Positions 31,412-40,915 of a stretch of DNA of 64,000 bases are shown one piece after another (within the stretch, counting starts at the first letter, position 1; each line of letters starts with the position of its first letter). The stretch lies in assembly GCA_031547305.1 (NCBI GenBank), contig JAVBSC010000039.1, forward strand, positions 1 through 64,000, given 5' to 3'. Made by a program: the position numbers and the translations under genes. The notes beneath the pieces were generated by a model that was given only the letters and a program-made list of their open reading frames with translations, was not told where the DNA came from and ran no database searches. The stretch is from JAVBSC01 sp031547305. GTDB lineage: Bacteria > Desulfobacterota > Desulfovibrionia > Desulfovibrionales > Desulfovibrionaceae.

Positions 31412-32965
31412 ATGTCGCAAAGCAATATCACCGCCGCGGGCAAGCCGGCGGCCGCGGCCCTGCCGCTTGCCGCGGCCGCTTTTGCGGCCTTTGTGGCCGC
31501 CTATTACGATATTTTCCCGAAACTTCTGGAGTTCTGGGATCGGCCGGACTATTCGCACGCCTATATCGTGCCCATGATCATGGCCTGGATCTTCTGGACC
31601 GACCGCCGCAAGCTGGCGGCCACGGCCGGCGGAGGCCACGGCCTGGGTTACCTGTTCCTGGGACTGACCGCCTTTTTCTTTCTCCTTGGCCGGCTCAGCG
31701 CCATCATGGCCCTGGTTTTCTTTTCCATCTGGACCCTGGTCATGGCCATAATCTGCCTGACTTACGGCAAAAACGGCTTCAAGACCCTGTGGGCTTTCGC
31801 TCTGGCCGGACTTTTCGCCGTTCCCTGGCCGGCTTTCATATTCCGAACCTTAAGTTTTCAACTGCGCCTCATTTCTTCCGCCCTGGCCGAACTGATGCTC
31901 CGCATGACCTTTATTCCGGTCTTCCGGGAGGGCAACGTCATTGATCTGGGCACCATTCAGCTGGAGGTCGTGGATGCCTGCAGCGGCCTGCGCTACCTTT
32001 TGCCCAGCATCCTCATGGCCGTGCTGGCCGGATGGATTTTCCTGCGGCGCCCGCTTTTGCGCGCCATACTCATTTTTGCCGCCGTTCCGGTGGCCGTGTT
32101 TTCCAACGCCTTCCGCATCATGGTCACCGGCATTCTCTGCCGCTGGTTCGGCCCGGCCATGGCCGAAGGCTTCTTCCACGATTTTTCCGGCTGGCTGGTG
32201 TACATAATCTCCCTGCTGGCGCTCCTGGGCATTTTGTACGCCCTGCGGCGCAAGGACCGGCCGGCCCCGGCCCCAAAACCGGATGAAGAGCCCGTAATCC
32301 CGCTCGGGCGGATCCGGCCGGGCACAAAAGGCCTGGCCGCAAGTCTGACGGTCCTGCTGCTCCTGACCGCCTGCGCCGTGTGGGCCAGGCAGACCGCGCC
32401 GACTCCGGCCAGAGAATCCCTGGCGGCTTTTCCGCTCCGCCTGGGGGACTGGCAGGGCCGGCCCATTCAGCTCAAGCCTGAGGAAATGGCCGGTCTGGGC
32501 GCGACAGAGGCCTTCAGCGCCCTTTATATAAACGAAAAAACACGGGATACCCTGTATTTTCTGATTACTTATTACGCGGCGCAGGATTCCGCGGCCTCGG
32601 CCCATGCGCCGGCCTCCTGCCTGCTGGGCAGCGGCTGGAGCATCATGGCCAAAGGAGAATCCGAAAGAGGCGCGGAAAAACAGCCCGTCGGCCGCATGCT
32701 CCTGAAAAAGGAAGACCAGTTCATTTTGTCCAACTTCTGGTTTGAGCAGAGGGGGCGGAAGATCAGCAACGAATTCCGGAATAAGCTCATGCTGTTCCAG
32801 GACGCGGTAACCACCCGCAGAACAGACGGGGGCCTGGTACGCATTGAATACATCATGCCGCGCGGCGTAAGCGAGGATGCCGCGCAAAAAGTCGTGGACG
32901 GTTTTATATCCGGAATCCGGCCGGAGGTGAAGCGCTTTATCCCCGGCGGCCTGGAAAACAACTAA
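31412..32965 (+). CDS. Exosortase fused to an EpsI domain (XrtD-like)
   Basis: 517 residues. About eight membrane segments form the N-terminal exosortase. The catalytic triad is visible: Cys190 in VVDACSGLRYL, Arg235 in SNAFRIM and His256 in FFHDFSGW. After a loop comes an EpsI-like periplasmic domain (about residues 330-517) with FPLRLGDWQG. Exosortases cut and anchor proteins that bear a short C-terminal sorting tail and are encoded with exopolysaccharide genes. The fused form recalls the VPLPA-CTERM-specific XrtD. No protein in the window shows a recognisable CTERM tail, so targets must be elsewhere. AAGGA lies upstream of the ATG. Confidence 0.9.
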   Translation: MSQSNITAAGKPAAAALPLAAAAFAAFVAAYYDIFPKLLEFWDRPDYSHAYIVPMIMAWIFWTDRRKLAATAGGGHGLGYLFLGLTAFFFLLGRLSAIMALVFFSIWTLVMAIICLTYGKNGFKTLWAFALAGLFAVPWPAFIFRTLSFQLRLISSALAELMLRMTFIPVFREGNVIDLGTIQLEVVDACSGLRYLLPSILMAVLAGWIFLRRPLLRAILIFAAVPVAVFSNAFRIMVTGILCRWFGPAMAEGFFHDFSGWLVYIISLLALLGILYALRRKDRPAPAPKPDEEPVIPLGRIRPGTKGLAASLTVLLLLTACAVWARQTAPTPARESLAAFPLRLGDWQGRPIQLKPEEMAGLGATEAFSALYINEKTRDTLYFLITYYAAQDSAASAHAPASCLLGSGWSIMAKGESERGAEKQPVGRMLLKKEDQFILSNFWFEQRGRKISNEFRNKLMLFQDAVTTRRTDGGLVRIEYIMPRGVSEDAAQKVVDGFISGIRPEVKRFIPGGLENN

Positions 32966-32983
32966 GCCACAAAAAAGACAGCT

Positions 32984-34399
32984 ATGTACAGGCAACAGGT
33001 TCTGCTCATAACCAATCTCCTGCTCCTTGCAGACGGCCTGGTGTTCATACTCGGCGGATATCTGGCCTGGTACATATACTGGGAACTGACCTGGCAGACT
33101 TTTGCCATGTCGGATCTGGTCTTTTTGCTTATGGCGCTCCTGCTTATCCTGCTCAACGCCTTCATTCTGGGCAACATGCGCCTGTACGACGAAAACTTCC
33201 TGCCGCCGCTCAAGCAATGCCTGGTAAAAATCTTCACCGCCGTGGTTCTGGAATTTTCACTGATCTACACCAGCTTCCTGTTGATTGAAGTATACGAGCT
33301 GCAGCGGGACTTCATGCTCATATACGCCGGCCTGAGCTTTACCGGGCTGATGCTCAGCCGCATCCTGGGCAAGGCGGTTCTGCGCATGCGCATCAAGGAC
33401 GGCCGCAACCTCACGCGCATACTTCTGGTGGGGGACGCGGAACGCCTGGGCGTGGTGAACGTGGCTCTGGACGAACAGGGCAGTTGGGGCCACCGGGTGA
33501 TCGGCTGGCTGCACTACGGCCCGGAAGAGCAGGAAATACCGGGCCTGCAAAAACTGGGCGACTACTCGAAGCTGGAGGAACTCCTGCACAACGAGGCCCT
33601 GGACGAAGTGATCATCGCGCTTCCGGCCAAGGCGGATCTGCCCCTGGACAGCGTTGTGGAGCGCTGCCGCCTTTCCGGCATAACCGTGCGCATCATCCCG
33701 AGCATGTTCAATCCAAAGGAACGCGTGCGGGGGCTTACGGTGGAGCACCTTAAAAACGTCCCCACGCTCACGGTCTACGGCATGCATATAAGCCCGACCG
33801 GCCTGTTCTACAAAAGGATCCTGGATATTGTCGGCGGCCTGGTGGGATTCGTCTTTTTTTTAATTCTTCTGCCCTTTGTGGCTCTGGCCATAAAACGTGA
33901 TTCGCCAGGCCCTGTTTTATTCAGGCAGACCAGGGTGGGGCTGAACAACCGTCATTTCCAGTTGTATAAATTCAGGTCAATGTATATTGACGCCGAGGAA
34001 CGCAAAAAAGAACTCTTGAAGCACAACGAGATGGAAGGCCTGATGTTCAAGATGGCGGACGATCCGCGCATCACCAAAGTTGGAAAATTCCTGCGCCGCA
34101 CATCCCTGGACGAGTTCCCGCAGTTCATCAACGTGCTCAAGGGTGACATGAGTCTGGTTGGCACAAGGCCGCCGACTCCGGACGAGGTGGAACACTACGA
34201 GCCATGGCAGAGGCGCCGCATTTCCATGAAGCCTGGCGTGACCGGCCTGTGGCAGATCAGCGGCCGCAGCTCCGTTAAAAGTTTTCAGGATGTGGTTAAA
34301 TACGACCTGGAGTATATTGACCAGTGGCGCTTCAGGCGCGATCTGGTTATTCTTTTCAAAACAGTTATGGTGGTAGCTACAGGACGCGGAGCGTCTTAA
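32984..34399 (+). CDS. Polyprenyl-phosphate sugar-1-phosphate transferase (priming enzyme)
   Basis: 471 residues. The N-terminal 120 residues hold about four membrane segments. A Rossmann-like middle domain follows (ILLVGDAERLGVVN), and the C-terminal bactoprenyl glycosyltransferase domain starts at about residue 275 with KRILDIVGGLVGF, KRDSPGPVLFRQTRVG, YKFRSMYIDAEE, RRTSLDEFPQF and GDMSLVGTRPPTPDE. It moves a sugar-1-phosphate from a UDP-sugar to undecaprenyl phosphate to start repeat-unit assembly at the inner membrane. It matches the type found in exosortase-linked loci and lies 18 nt after the exosortase gene. Confidence 0.94.
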   Translation: MYRQQVLLITNLLLLADGLVFILGGYLAWYIYWELTWQTFAMSDLVFLLMALLLILLNAFILGNMRLYDENFLPPLKQCLVKIFTAVVLEFSLIYTSFLLIEVYELQRDFMLIYAGLSFTGLMLSRILGKAVLRMRIKDGRNLTRILLVGDAERLGVVNVALDEQGSWGHRVIGWLHYGPEEQEIPGLQKLGDYSKLEELLHNEALDEVIIALPAKADLPLDSVVERCRLSGITVRIIPSMFNPKERVRGLTVEHLKNVPTLTVYGMHISPTGLFYKRILDIVGGLVGFVFFLILLPFVALAIKRDSPGPVLFRQTRVGLNNRHFQLYKFRSMYIDAEERKKELLKHNEMEGLMFKMADDPRITKVGKFLRRTSLDEFPQFINVLKGDMSLVGTRPPTPDEVEHYEPWQRRRISMKPGVTGLWQISGRSSVKSFQDVVKYDLEYIDQWRFRRDLVILFKTVMVVATGRGAS

Positions 34400-34419
34400 A
34401 GCGATATAACGTTGAGTAT

Positions 34420-34454
34420 TCCGCCACGGCGCGGCATTTCAAAGTTGAAATGCC
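34420..34454 (+). repeat. Dispersed 35-bp repeat, copy B, with a near-perfect palindrome
   Basis: The 3' part, GGCATTTCAA-AG-TTGAAATGCC (34433-34454), is a perfect inverted repeat. The whole 35 bp match the minus strand of 6361-6395 at 31 positions. It lies 20 nt after the sugar transferase stop, without a T-run. Confidence 0.6.
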
Positions 34455-34570
34455 TTAGTGCAACTTCACGCCGCACCTGCCGGTTCGGTATGGGGATCGC
34501 AAAGCGCAACACGCTGTTTTTGCTTTGCTTGTGCCGCCTGGAGCGGCATCAGGGATGTTTTTGACGCTAT

Positions 34571-34594
34571 TCCGCGGGGCATTTTACCCGCGGA
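34571..34594 (+). promoter_or_regulatory. Leader stem-loop before the TPR lipoprotein gene
   Basis: TCCGCGGG (34571-34578) pairs perfectly with CCCGCGGA (34587-34594); a second small palindrome GAATTT-G-AAATTC follows at 34598-34610, just before the ribosome site AGAGG. These structures in a 226-base leader suggest translational or RNA-stability control. Confidence 0.45.
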
Positions 34595-34625
34595 GACGAA
34601 TTTGAAATTCAACAGAGGTAAGACA

Positions 34626-36989
34626 ATGAAATATTTACTGGTTGCGTTTATGATCGCCCTGTGCGCCGGCTGCTCCTCCAAGGAAGAGCGCCGGGACTCC
34701 CTGTACGAAAACGCTGAAAAGCTGGAGAAAGCCCAGCGTTGCGGCGAAGCGCGCGTGGAGGCGAAAAACGCCATAAAGCTGGACCCCAAGTTCGCCAAAG
34801 CTTATGTGCTTCTGGCCCGCTGCGACATGCAGGAGCAGAACTGGCGCGGCGCCATGGGCGGCTTCATGCGGGCCGCCGAACTGGATCCCCAAAACGTGGA
34901 AGCCCTGCTGGGCATGGCCAGGATATACCTGCTGGCCAACGATCCGGCCAAGGCCCAGGAAACTGTGGATAAAGCCACAGCCCTGCGGGCGGATTCCCTG
35001 GAGGCCCAAATAATCAAGGCCGGCATCGCCATACGGAAAAAAGACGCCGACCAGGCCGAAACCATTCTGCGCCAGGTGCTGGCCAAAGCCCCGGACAACG
35101 AAGAGGCCCTCCTGGGCGTTGTCGCCATACTGCTGGAAAAAGAGCGCACTGAAGACGCCAAGAAGATGCTGACCGATTTTCTGCAAAAGAAACCCGGCTC
35201 GGCCGCGGCCATAAATTTTCTTACCAACATCGCCTTTGTCCAGAAGGATTACCCGGCCGCGGAAAACTACCTCAACCAACTCAAGGCGCAGTTTCCGGAC
35301 AATCCCAGCATTGTTCTGCGCCTGGGGGAGGTGTACAAGGCGGCCGGCCAACCGGAAAAAGCCGTGGCCCTGTATGACAAAATCCTGGCCGAGCAGCCGG
35401 AGAACGATACCATTCGGATCACGGTCGCGGAAAACCTGACCGCCGGCAACCAGACCGCTGCGGCCCTGGAACTGCTGAACAAGGCGCCCGCGCCCACTCC
35501 GGCTTTGCGTCTGGCTAAAGCCGGAGTGCTGATGCAGAGCGGCAAAGCCGATGAAGGCCTGGCGGAACTGCGCGCCGTGGCGGACGACCCCACGGCCGGT
35601 GAACCCGGCCTGCGGGCCATGCAGCGGCTGGCGGAAATATACGCCAGCCATGGAAAAATCCTGGACGCGACAGCCATGCTGGACAATCTGCTCCAGAAAA
35701 ACCCGGCCTCCATCCGGGCTCTTGCCCTGCGCGGCCGCATGTACATGCTCCAGGGGCGCTACGATCAATCCCTGGCGGATTTGCGCCGCGTTCTGACCGA
35801 AGACCCCAAGGATTACAGCAGCGCCATGGTTCTTGCCGCGGTGCAGCAGGCCCAGGGCACTCCCCGTTCGGCCGAAGACACGCTCCGGAACGTGCTGGCC
35901 AAAAGCCCGGACTACACGCCGGCTTATCTTATTCTGGCAAAATCATACGCGGATCAGAACAAGACGGACGACGCCCTGGGCATTCTGCGCAGCGGCGCGG
36001 ACAAGGTCAAAAACAAGAACGAACTGCTTTTTGCCCAAGGGGAAGTGCTGACCCTGGCCAAACGTTACCCGGAAGCGCAAAAAATCTATGAAGGCCTGCT
36101 GGCTGATGAAGGCGCCAAAGTCAACGCCATGATGCGCCTGGCCGCGTTGATGGGGCTTCAGCAGAACTACCAGGAATCACTGAATTACTTTGACAAAATC
36201 CTGGCTCTGGATCCGGACTCCGGCTCGGCCGCGGAAGGGCATGTGCGGGCGGAGGTAGCGGCCGGCAAAACTAAAGAAGCGCTGGCCTGGACGGAAAAAC
36301 GCCGCCAGAGCAGACCCAAGGATCCCAGCGCGGCGGCGCTTATGGCTGAAGCGGCCCTGGCGGCGAATGATCAGAAAAAAGCCGAAGAGGCCTACAAAGC
36401 GGCCCTGGAACTGGCCCCGCAATGGGATTTGCCGGTCACCAGACTGGCCCAGATCTACGTCAGCTCCGGCCGGATTGACGAGGCCATAAAAACCTGCCGG
36501 GACACTCTGGCCAAGGAGCCGCAGTCTTTTTCCAGCGGCATGCTCCTGGCTCTGCTCCTTGAGCGCAAGGGCGACATCGCCGGTTCAGAAGCGACCTATC
36601 GCGACCTGCTGGCCAAATTCCCGGACGCCCTGGCGCCGGCCAACAACCTGGCCTACCTGATCAGCCAGCACAGAAACGATCCCAAGAGTCTGGAAGAAGC
36701 CCTGGCTTTTGCCAAAAAGGCGGCGGAAAGCAAGAATCCGGCGGCCATTGATACCCTGGGCTGGATACTGTATCTTCAGAAAAATTACCCGGAAGCCGTC
36801 AAAGCGCTCCAGGAAGCCTTTGCAAACGCCCAGGACAACAAGACCATCGCCTACCATCTGGCCGCGGCCCTGGCCGCCGGCGGGCAAAAGGCGGAAGCGG
36901 CCATGATCCTTAAGAAAACCCTGGCCCAGGATCCCAATGAGTTTCCGGAACTCGCCCAGGCCAAGGACCTTTTAAAAACTCTGGAATAA
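34626..36989 (+). CDS. PEP-CTERM/exosortase-system TPR lipoprotein (PrsT-like)
   Basis: 787 residues from the ATG at 34626; the frame is open earlier but AGAGGTAAG and a lipoprotein signal fix the start. The signal ends in the lipobox LCAGC with lipidated Cys16. The rest is a run of some 20 TPR units (for example AKAYVLLARCDMQEQNWRGA, NDPAKAQETVDKATALRADS). Such proteins are diagnostic members of exosortase exopolysaccharide loci, where they are thought to scaffold the envelope assembly of polymer and proteins. It has its own leader and precedes the beta-barrel gene. Confidence 0.9.
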   Translation: MKYLLVAFMIALCAGCSSKEERRDSLYENAEKLEKAQRCGEARVEAKNAIKLDPKFAKAYVLLARCDMQEQNWRGAMGGFMRAAELDPQNVEALLGMARIYLLANDPAKAQETVDKATALRADSLEAQIIKAGIAIRKKDADQAETILRQVLAKAPDNEEALLGVVAILLEKERTEDAKKMLTDFLQKKPGSAAAINFLTNIAFVQKDYPAAENYLNQLKAQFPDNPSIVLRLGEVYKAAGQPEKAVALYDKILAEQPENDTIRITVAENLTAGNQTAAALELLNKAPAPTPALRLAKAGVLMQSGKADEGLAELRAVADDPTAGEPGLRAMQRLAEIYASHGKILDATAMLDNLLQKNPASIRALALRGRMYMLQGRYDQSLADLRRVLTEDPKDYSSAMVLAAVQQAQGTPRSAEDTLRNVLAKSPDYTPAYLILAKSYADQNKTDDALGILRSGADKVKNKNELLFAQGEVLTLAKRYPEAQKIYEGLLADEGAKVNAMMRLAALMGLQQNYQESLNYFDKILALDPDSGSAAEGHVRAEVAAGKTKEALAWTEKRRQSRPKDPSAAALMAEAALAANDQKKAEEAYKAALELAPQWDLPVTRLAQIYVSSGRIDEAIKTCRDTLAKEPQSFSSGMLLALLLERKGDIAGSEATYRDLLAKFPDALAPANNLAYLISQHRNDPKSLEEALAFAKKAAESKNPAAIDTLGWILYLQKNYPEAVKALQEAFANAQDNKTIAYHLAAALAAGGQKAEAAMILKKTLAQDPNEFPELAQAKDLLKTLE

Positions 36990-37007
36990 AAGTCCATCAG
37001 ACCAGAA

Positions 37008-37042
37008 CTCCGGGCCGGCATCCATAAAGAGCGGGCCCGGAG
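37008..37042. other. Intercistronic stem-loop before the beta-barrel gene
   Basis: CTCCGGGCC (37008-37016) pairs with GGCCCGGAG (37034-37042) over a 17-nt loop. No T-run follows, so it is more likely to tune differential message stability between the lipoprotein and barrel genes than to stop transcription. Confidence 0.4.
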
Positions 37043-37065
37043 CATAAAAACGAAAGCGCGGCAGC

Positions 37066-38268
37066 ATGTCATCCAAAACGCTCCCCAAAATACCGCCGGT
37101 CTGCAAGCCATCCCGGATTATGGCTTATGCCGCGTTCGCTCTTTACGGCTTACTGCACTGGGCCGATCCGGCAGCCGCCCAACTCAAGGTCACCCCTACC
37201 ATAAAGGCGGAGACCTCCTGGAACGACAACCTGTACTTGAAAGACATTGAAGACATCCAGTATAAAATAAATCCCCTTCTGACTGTTGAGAAAAAGACCG
37301 AGCGCGGCACTTTGCGCGCCACCGGGGATGTGGCCAGATATCTGTATGAGGACAACAGCCAGTATAACCGGACCAATATACTGCTGAACGCCAGCGCCGA
37401 ACACCAGTACACGGAGCGCCTGGCCCTCAACCTGGGCGTAAGCTGGAGCGAGGATTACGCCATTGAGGACTATCTGGACGAGGTCGGCGCCCATCAATTC
37501 ATGGCCAAACGGCATACCTCGTCTGTAATGCCTGGATTCAGCTACCAGCTTACGGACAAGGATTCCCTCTCCGTCAGCGGCACATACTCCAAATTGGAGT
37601 ATGACGTAACCATCTATCCGGACTATGACCTGTGGGCTTTCAACAGCACCTGGCAGCATATGCTCCTGGACAACACCCTGGCCCTGATCGTTCAGGGAGC
37701 CTGGCAAAACATAGAGTTTGACAGCCCGTCCAGCACAACCACCCAGAACGTCTACACCGGCATGGGCGGATTTTACTGGGCGCCTATGGATAAAGTGACA
37801 GTCCAGGCTCTGGCCGGCATGTATTTTATTGACTCCAGCACCAGATTCAAGGCATTCGGCGGCGGGCTGGATTCCACCTCCTCGGGATTCGCCGGGGATC
37901 TGAAGCTCACCTGGCAGGATGAGCGCTGGAAGGCCGAATTCACGGCCAACCAGGCGCAATCTCCTTCCATTTACGGAGAACTGACCACGCGGAACACCTA
38001 TATGGCCAGTTTGCGTTACTCCCACGACCGGCGCTGGTACAGCGTAACGCAGGTCAGCTACCAGCAAAACGAAAGCAGCGGGGATATCAGCCGGGTCTCG
38101 CGCGAAACCTGGTATTATTCCCTGGGCACGTATTATAGATTCACAGAGGATTTATATTCTGGAATTGTTTACAGATATATGAACAACACCAATAAACTGG
38201 CTGACGTCGTCAGAGACGCGAATTCCGTAAGTCTTATTATCGCCTGGGATTTTCCGCAAGAATTGTAA
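37066..38268 (+). CDS. Exosortase-locus outer-membrane beta-barrel protein
   Basis: 400 residues. A signal peptide with a long n-region ends near AAA-QLKV (about residue 38). The mature part consists of alternating amphipathic strands rich in aromatic residues (for example RATGDVARYLYEDN, FSYQLTDKDSLSVSGTYS, TYYRFTEDLYSGIVYRYM) ending in a strand with a penultimate hydrophobic pattern. This fits the PEP-CTERM-associated outer-membrane proteins (TIGR03016 type) found beside Wzz and the ATPases. It may form the export pore or part of it; a Wza-like export protein is not seen in the window. Confidence 0.85.
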   Translation: MSSKTLPKIPPVCKPSRIMAYAAFALYGLLHWADPAAAQLKVTPTIKAETSWNDNLYLKDIEDIQYKINPLLTVEKKTERGTLRATGDVARYLYEDNSQYNRTNILLNASAEHQYTERLALNLGVSWSEDYAIEDYLDEVGAHQFMAKRHTSSVMPGFSYQLTDKDSLSVSGTYSKLEYDVTIYPDYDLWAFNSTWQHMLLDNTLALIVQGAWQNIEFDSPSSTTTQNVYTGMGGFYWAPMDKVTVQALAGMYFIDSSTRFKAFGGGLDSTSSGFAGDLKLTWQDERWKAEFTANQAQSPSIYGELTTRNTYMASLRYSHDRRWYSVTQVSYQQNESSGDISRVSRETWYYSLGTYYRFTEDLYSGIVYRYMNNTNKLADVVRDANSVSLIIAWDFPQEL

Positions 38269-38322
38269 TCCGGCGCGCCGCGCCACTTAACATGCAAGCC
38301 CGACGCATTCCGAAGGTTGTTT

Positions 38323-40092
38323 ATGGCTAACAATGAAGTAAACGAAATTTTTGTAATTCTGGACGCCTTGCGCAGGAACAGGCGGGCGTTTGTGATCACG
38401 CTCTTCTGCGGCTTTATCCTGACTATGCTGCCGGTCATGCTCCTGCCTTCCATCTACGAAAGTTCCGCCACCATTCTGATAGAAAGTCAGGAAATCCCCT
38501 CGGAATTCGTGCGCTCCACCGTAACCGGCTTTGTGGAGGAGCGCCTTAAGGCGATCACCCAGATCACTCTGAGCCGCTCCAACCTGATGGGCATAATAGA
38601 GCGCCTCAATCTCTATGAAAAAGAACGAAAAACACAGCCGGCGGAAGAAATAATAGAGACGATGCGCAAGGACATAGCCATGACGCCCATCCAGGCGGAC
38701 GTCCAGAGCGCCACCGGCCGCCCCAGCGTGGCCACCATTGCCTTTACTTTGAGCTACAAGGGAAAATCGCCGCCCAAGGTCTTGCAGACCACCAACACCC
38801 TGGTTTCCCTGTTTCTGGAGGAAAACTACCGCAGCCGGGAGGAAAAAGCCTCCACGGCCCAGGATTTTCTGGAAAAGCAACTGGAAAGCATCGGCAAGGA
38901 AGTGAGCTCCACGGAAGCGGCCATCGCCCAATTTAAGGAATCCCACCTGACCTCCCTGCCGGAAATGCTCCAGCTCAATATGGAAATAATGGAAAGAATC
39001 CGCCGGGAAATCAGCGTGCTAAAAGAATCCTTAAGCTCGCTCGCGGATCGCAAGGCCTATCTGGAAGGCCAACTGGCCACTGTGGAGCCGCTGCGCCCCA
39101 CTGTCGGACCGGATGGCAAACTGGTGCTATCTCCCAATGAAGAACTAAAGATGCTCCGGAACAAATACCTGAGCATGCAAAGCACCTTGTCCGACAAACA
39201 CCCGGACGTCATAAAAATCAGGCAGCAGATCTCCGCCCTGGAACAGGCCACGGGAGCTGGACCGTCAAACAGCAAGATAGACGAATACCAGAAGGCCATC
39301 ACCAACATGGAAGCGCGCCTGCAGTCGCTGAGAAGCAAGTACAGCGGCTCGCACCCGGATGTGATCGCCACGGAAAAAGAACTGGCTTCCACTAAAAAAC
39401 TTCTGCGCGCCGAAGAACGCAAGGGCTCGGCTGTAAGAAATATTCCAAAGGCGCAGAACCCGGACAACCCGGCCTGGGTGACCCTGAACGCGCAGCTGAA
39501 ATCCACGGAGCTGGAAATCGCCGCGCAGCGCGCCAACCTGGAAGGGCAGGAATCAAGGTACAACGAATACCTGAAGCGGGTGGAGGAAGCCCCAAAGGTG
39601 GAGCAGGAATACCGCCGCCTGCAGCGCGACTACGCCACCAGCCAGGCCAAGTACCAGGAAACCCTGCAAAAGCTTATGTCCGCCAGGGAAGCCAAGGGGC
39701 TTGAAGAGCAGAGGGTCGGCGAAAAGCTCACCCTGGTGGATCCGCCCATCCTGCCGGAAACTCCCACCTCTCCCAAACGTCTGCTCATACTGGCCCTGGG
39801 CGTGTTTTTATCCGGCGGCCTGGGGGCCGGAGTGGTGGCCCTGCGCGAGATGACCGACGGATCGGTGCACGGCCGGTACGGCTTGCGCGGCACAAGCGAC
39901 CTGCCCCTGCTGACCGCCCTGCCCTACCTGAAAACCGACCAGGAAATCGCCAGGCAAAAAAAGCAACGCCGGCTGCTGCTGGCCTTTGCCCTGCTGTCCG
40001 TGGCCTGCCTGCTTCTGGTGTTCCACTTCCTGGTCATGCCGCTGGACGTGCTTTTTTATTCCATACAAACCCGCATCAGCGCCAGATTGTAA
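38323..40092 (+). CDS. Polysaccharide chain-length determinant (Wzz/EpsF-like)
   Basis: 589 residues from the ATG at 38323. One membrane segment near residues 22-42, a long periplasmic region with coiled coils (about residues 170-420, repeats such as IDEYQKAITNMEARLQSLRS), a GNVR-type segment ending VDPPILPETPTSPKR, then a second and a third membrane segment near the C-terminus. It fixes polymer length and pairs with the ATPase encoded next. The third membrane helix after residue 545 is a feature of the exosortase-linked members. Confidence 0.92.
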   Translation: MANNEVNEIFVILDALRRNRRAFVITLFCGFILTMLPVMLLPSIYESSATILIESQEIPSEFVRSTVTGFVEERLKAITQITLSRSNLMGIIERLNLYEKERKTQPAEEIIETMRKDIAMTPIQADVQSATGRPSVATIAFTLSYKGKSPPKVLQTTNTLVSLFLEENYRSREEKASTAQDFLEKQLESIGKEVSSTEAAIAQFKESHLTSLPEMLQLNMEIMERIRREISVLKESLSSLADRKAYLEGQLATVEPLRPTVGPDGKLVLSPNEELKMLRNKYLSMQSTLSDKHPDVIKIRQQISALEQATGAGPSNSKIDEYQKAITNMEARLQSLRSKYSGSHPDVIATEKELASTKKLLRAEERKGSAVRNIPKAQNPDNPAWVTLNAQLKSTELEIAAQRANLEGQESRYNEYLKRVEEAPKVEQEYRRLQRDYATSQAKYQETLQKLMSAREAKGLEEQRVGEKLTLVDPPILPETPTSPKRLLILALGVFLSGGLGAGVVALREMTDGSVHGRYGLRGTSDLPLLTALPYLKTDQEIARQKKQRRLLLAFALLSVACLLLVFHFLVMPLDVLFYSIQTRISARL

Positions 40093-40110
40093 CCCTCTCC
40101 GGAATTCACT

Positions 40111-40905
40111 ATGAGTAAAATTTCAAAAGCCCTGGACAAGGCCCTGGAAGAACGCGGCGGGTTCACCAACCTGCCGGAAGTCACAAAAGCGAGCCAGCCG
40201 CCGCAGCCGGCGGCAACGCCGGTTATCCCGGTATACAGTCAGACCGCGGTATGCCAGGTTCTGGACACCCGGCAGCTCAACCTGGGCCGGATTATCGGCG
40301 GCAACCAGGGGCCGCAGTTCCATGACGCCATAAACGTGCTGCGCACCCAGGTGCTGCAGAGAACCCGCCCCAAAGGCTGGAACACCATCATGGTGACCAG
40401 CCCCACAGCCGGCGCTGGTAAAACCACGGTGGCCATCAACCTGGCCGTGAGCCTGGCCCAGGACATCAACCAGACCGCCCTGCTCGTGGATTTGAACCTG
40501 CGCAACCCCAAAATAGCCGAACGGCTGTGCATGGGCGAACGGCCCGGCCTGGTGGAGCATCTTACGGAAGACATTCCCATCGGCGATTTGCTGGTAAACC
40601 CCGGCATAGAAAAGCTGGTGGTGCTGCCGGCCGGCAAAAACCCCAAGCGTTCGCTGGAGCTGCTGGGCGCGCCGCGCATGAAGCAACTGGTCAGCGAACT
40701 GAAGAACCGCTATCCGGACCGCTACGTCATCTTTGACGTGCCGCACGTGGTGGACGTGGCCGATCCCCTGGTCTGCGCCGAATACGTGGACGCGATCATC
40801 ATGGTGGTCAGCGATTCGGAAACCGGCAAAGACGCCCTGAACTCCGCGCTCGAACTGCTGCAGGAGCGCAACATCATCGGCGTGGTGCTCAACAAGACGC
40901 GCTAG
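40111..40905 (+). CDS. CpsD/EpsG-like polysaccharide autokinase ATPase
   Basis: 264 residues. Walker A TSPTAGAGKTTVAINLA (around residue 100), the A'-like LLVDLNLRNP and the VIFDVPHV segment match bacterial tyrosine kinases of the CapB/CpsD/EpsG group. It partners with the chain-length protein encoded just upstream. The tyrosine-rich C-terminal tail of typical family members is missing, as is usual for the exosortase-linked type, so true kinase activity is uncertain. Confidence 0.9.
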   Translation: MSKISKALDKALEERGGFTNLPEVTKASQPPQPAATPVIPVYSQTAVCQVLDTRQLNLGRIIGGNQGPQFHDAINVLRTQVLQRTRPKGWNTIMVTSPTAGAGKTTVAINLAVSLAQDINQTALLVDLNLRNPKIAERLCMGERPGLVEHLTEDIPIGDLLVNPGIEKLVVLPAGKNPKRSLELLGAPRMKQLVSELKNRYPDRYVIFDVPHVVDVADPLVCAEYVDAIIMVVSDSETGKDALNSALELLQERNIIGVVLNKTR

Positions 40906-40915
40906 CGGGAAATAT

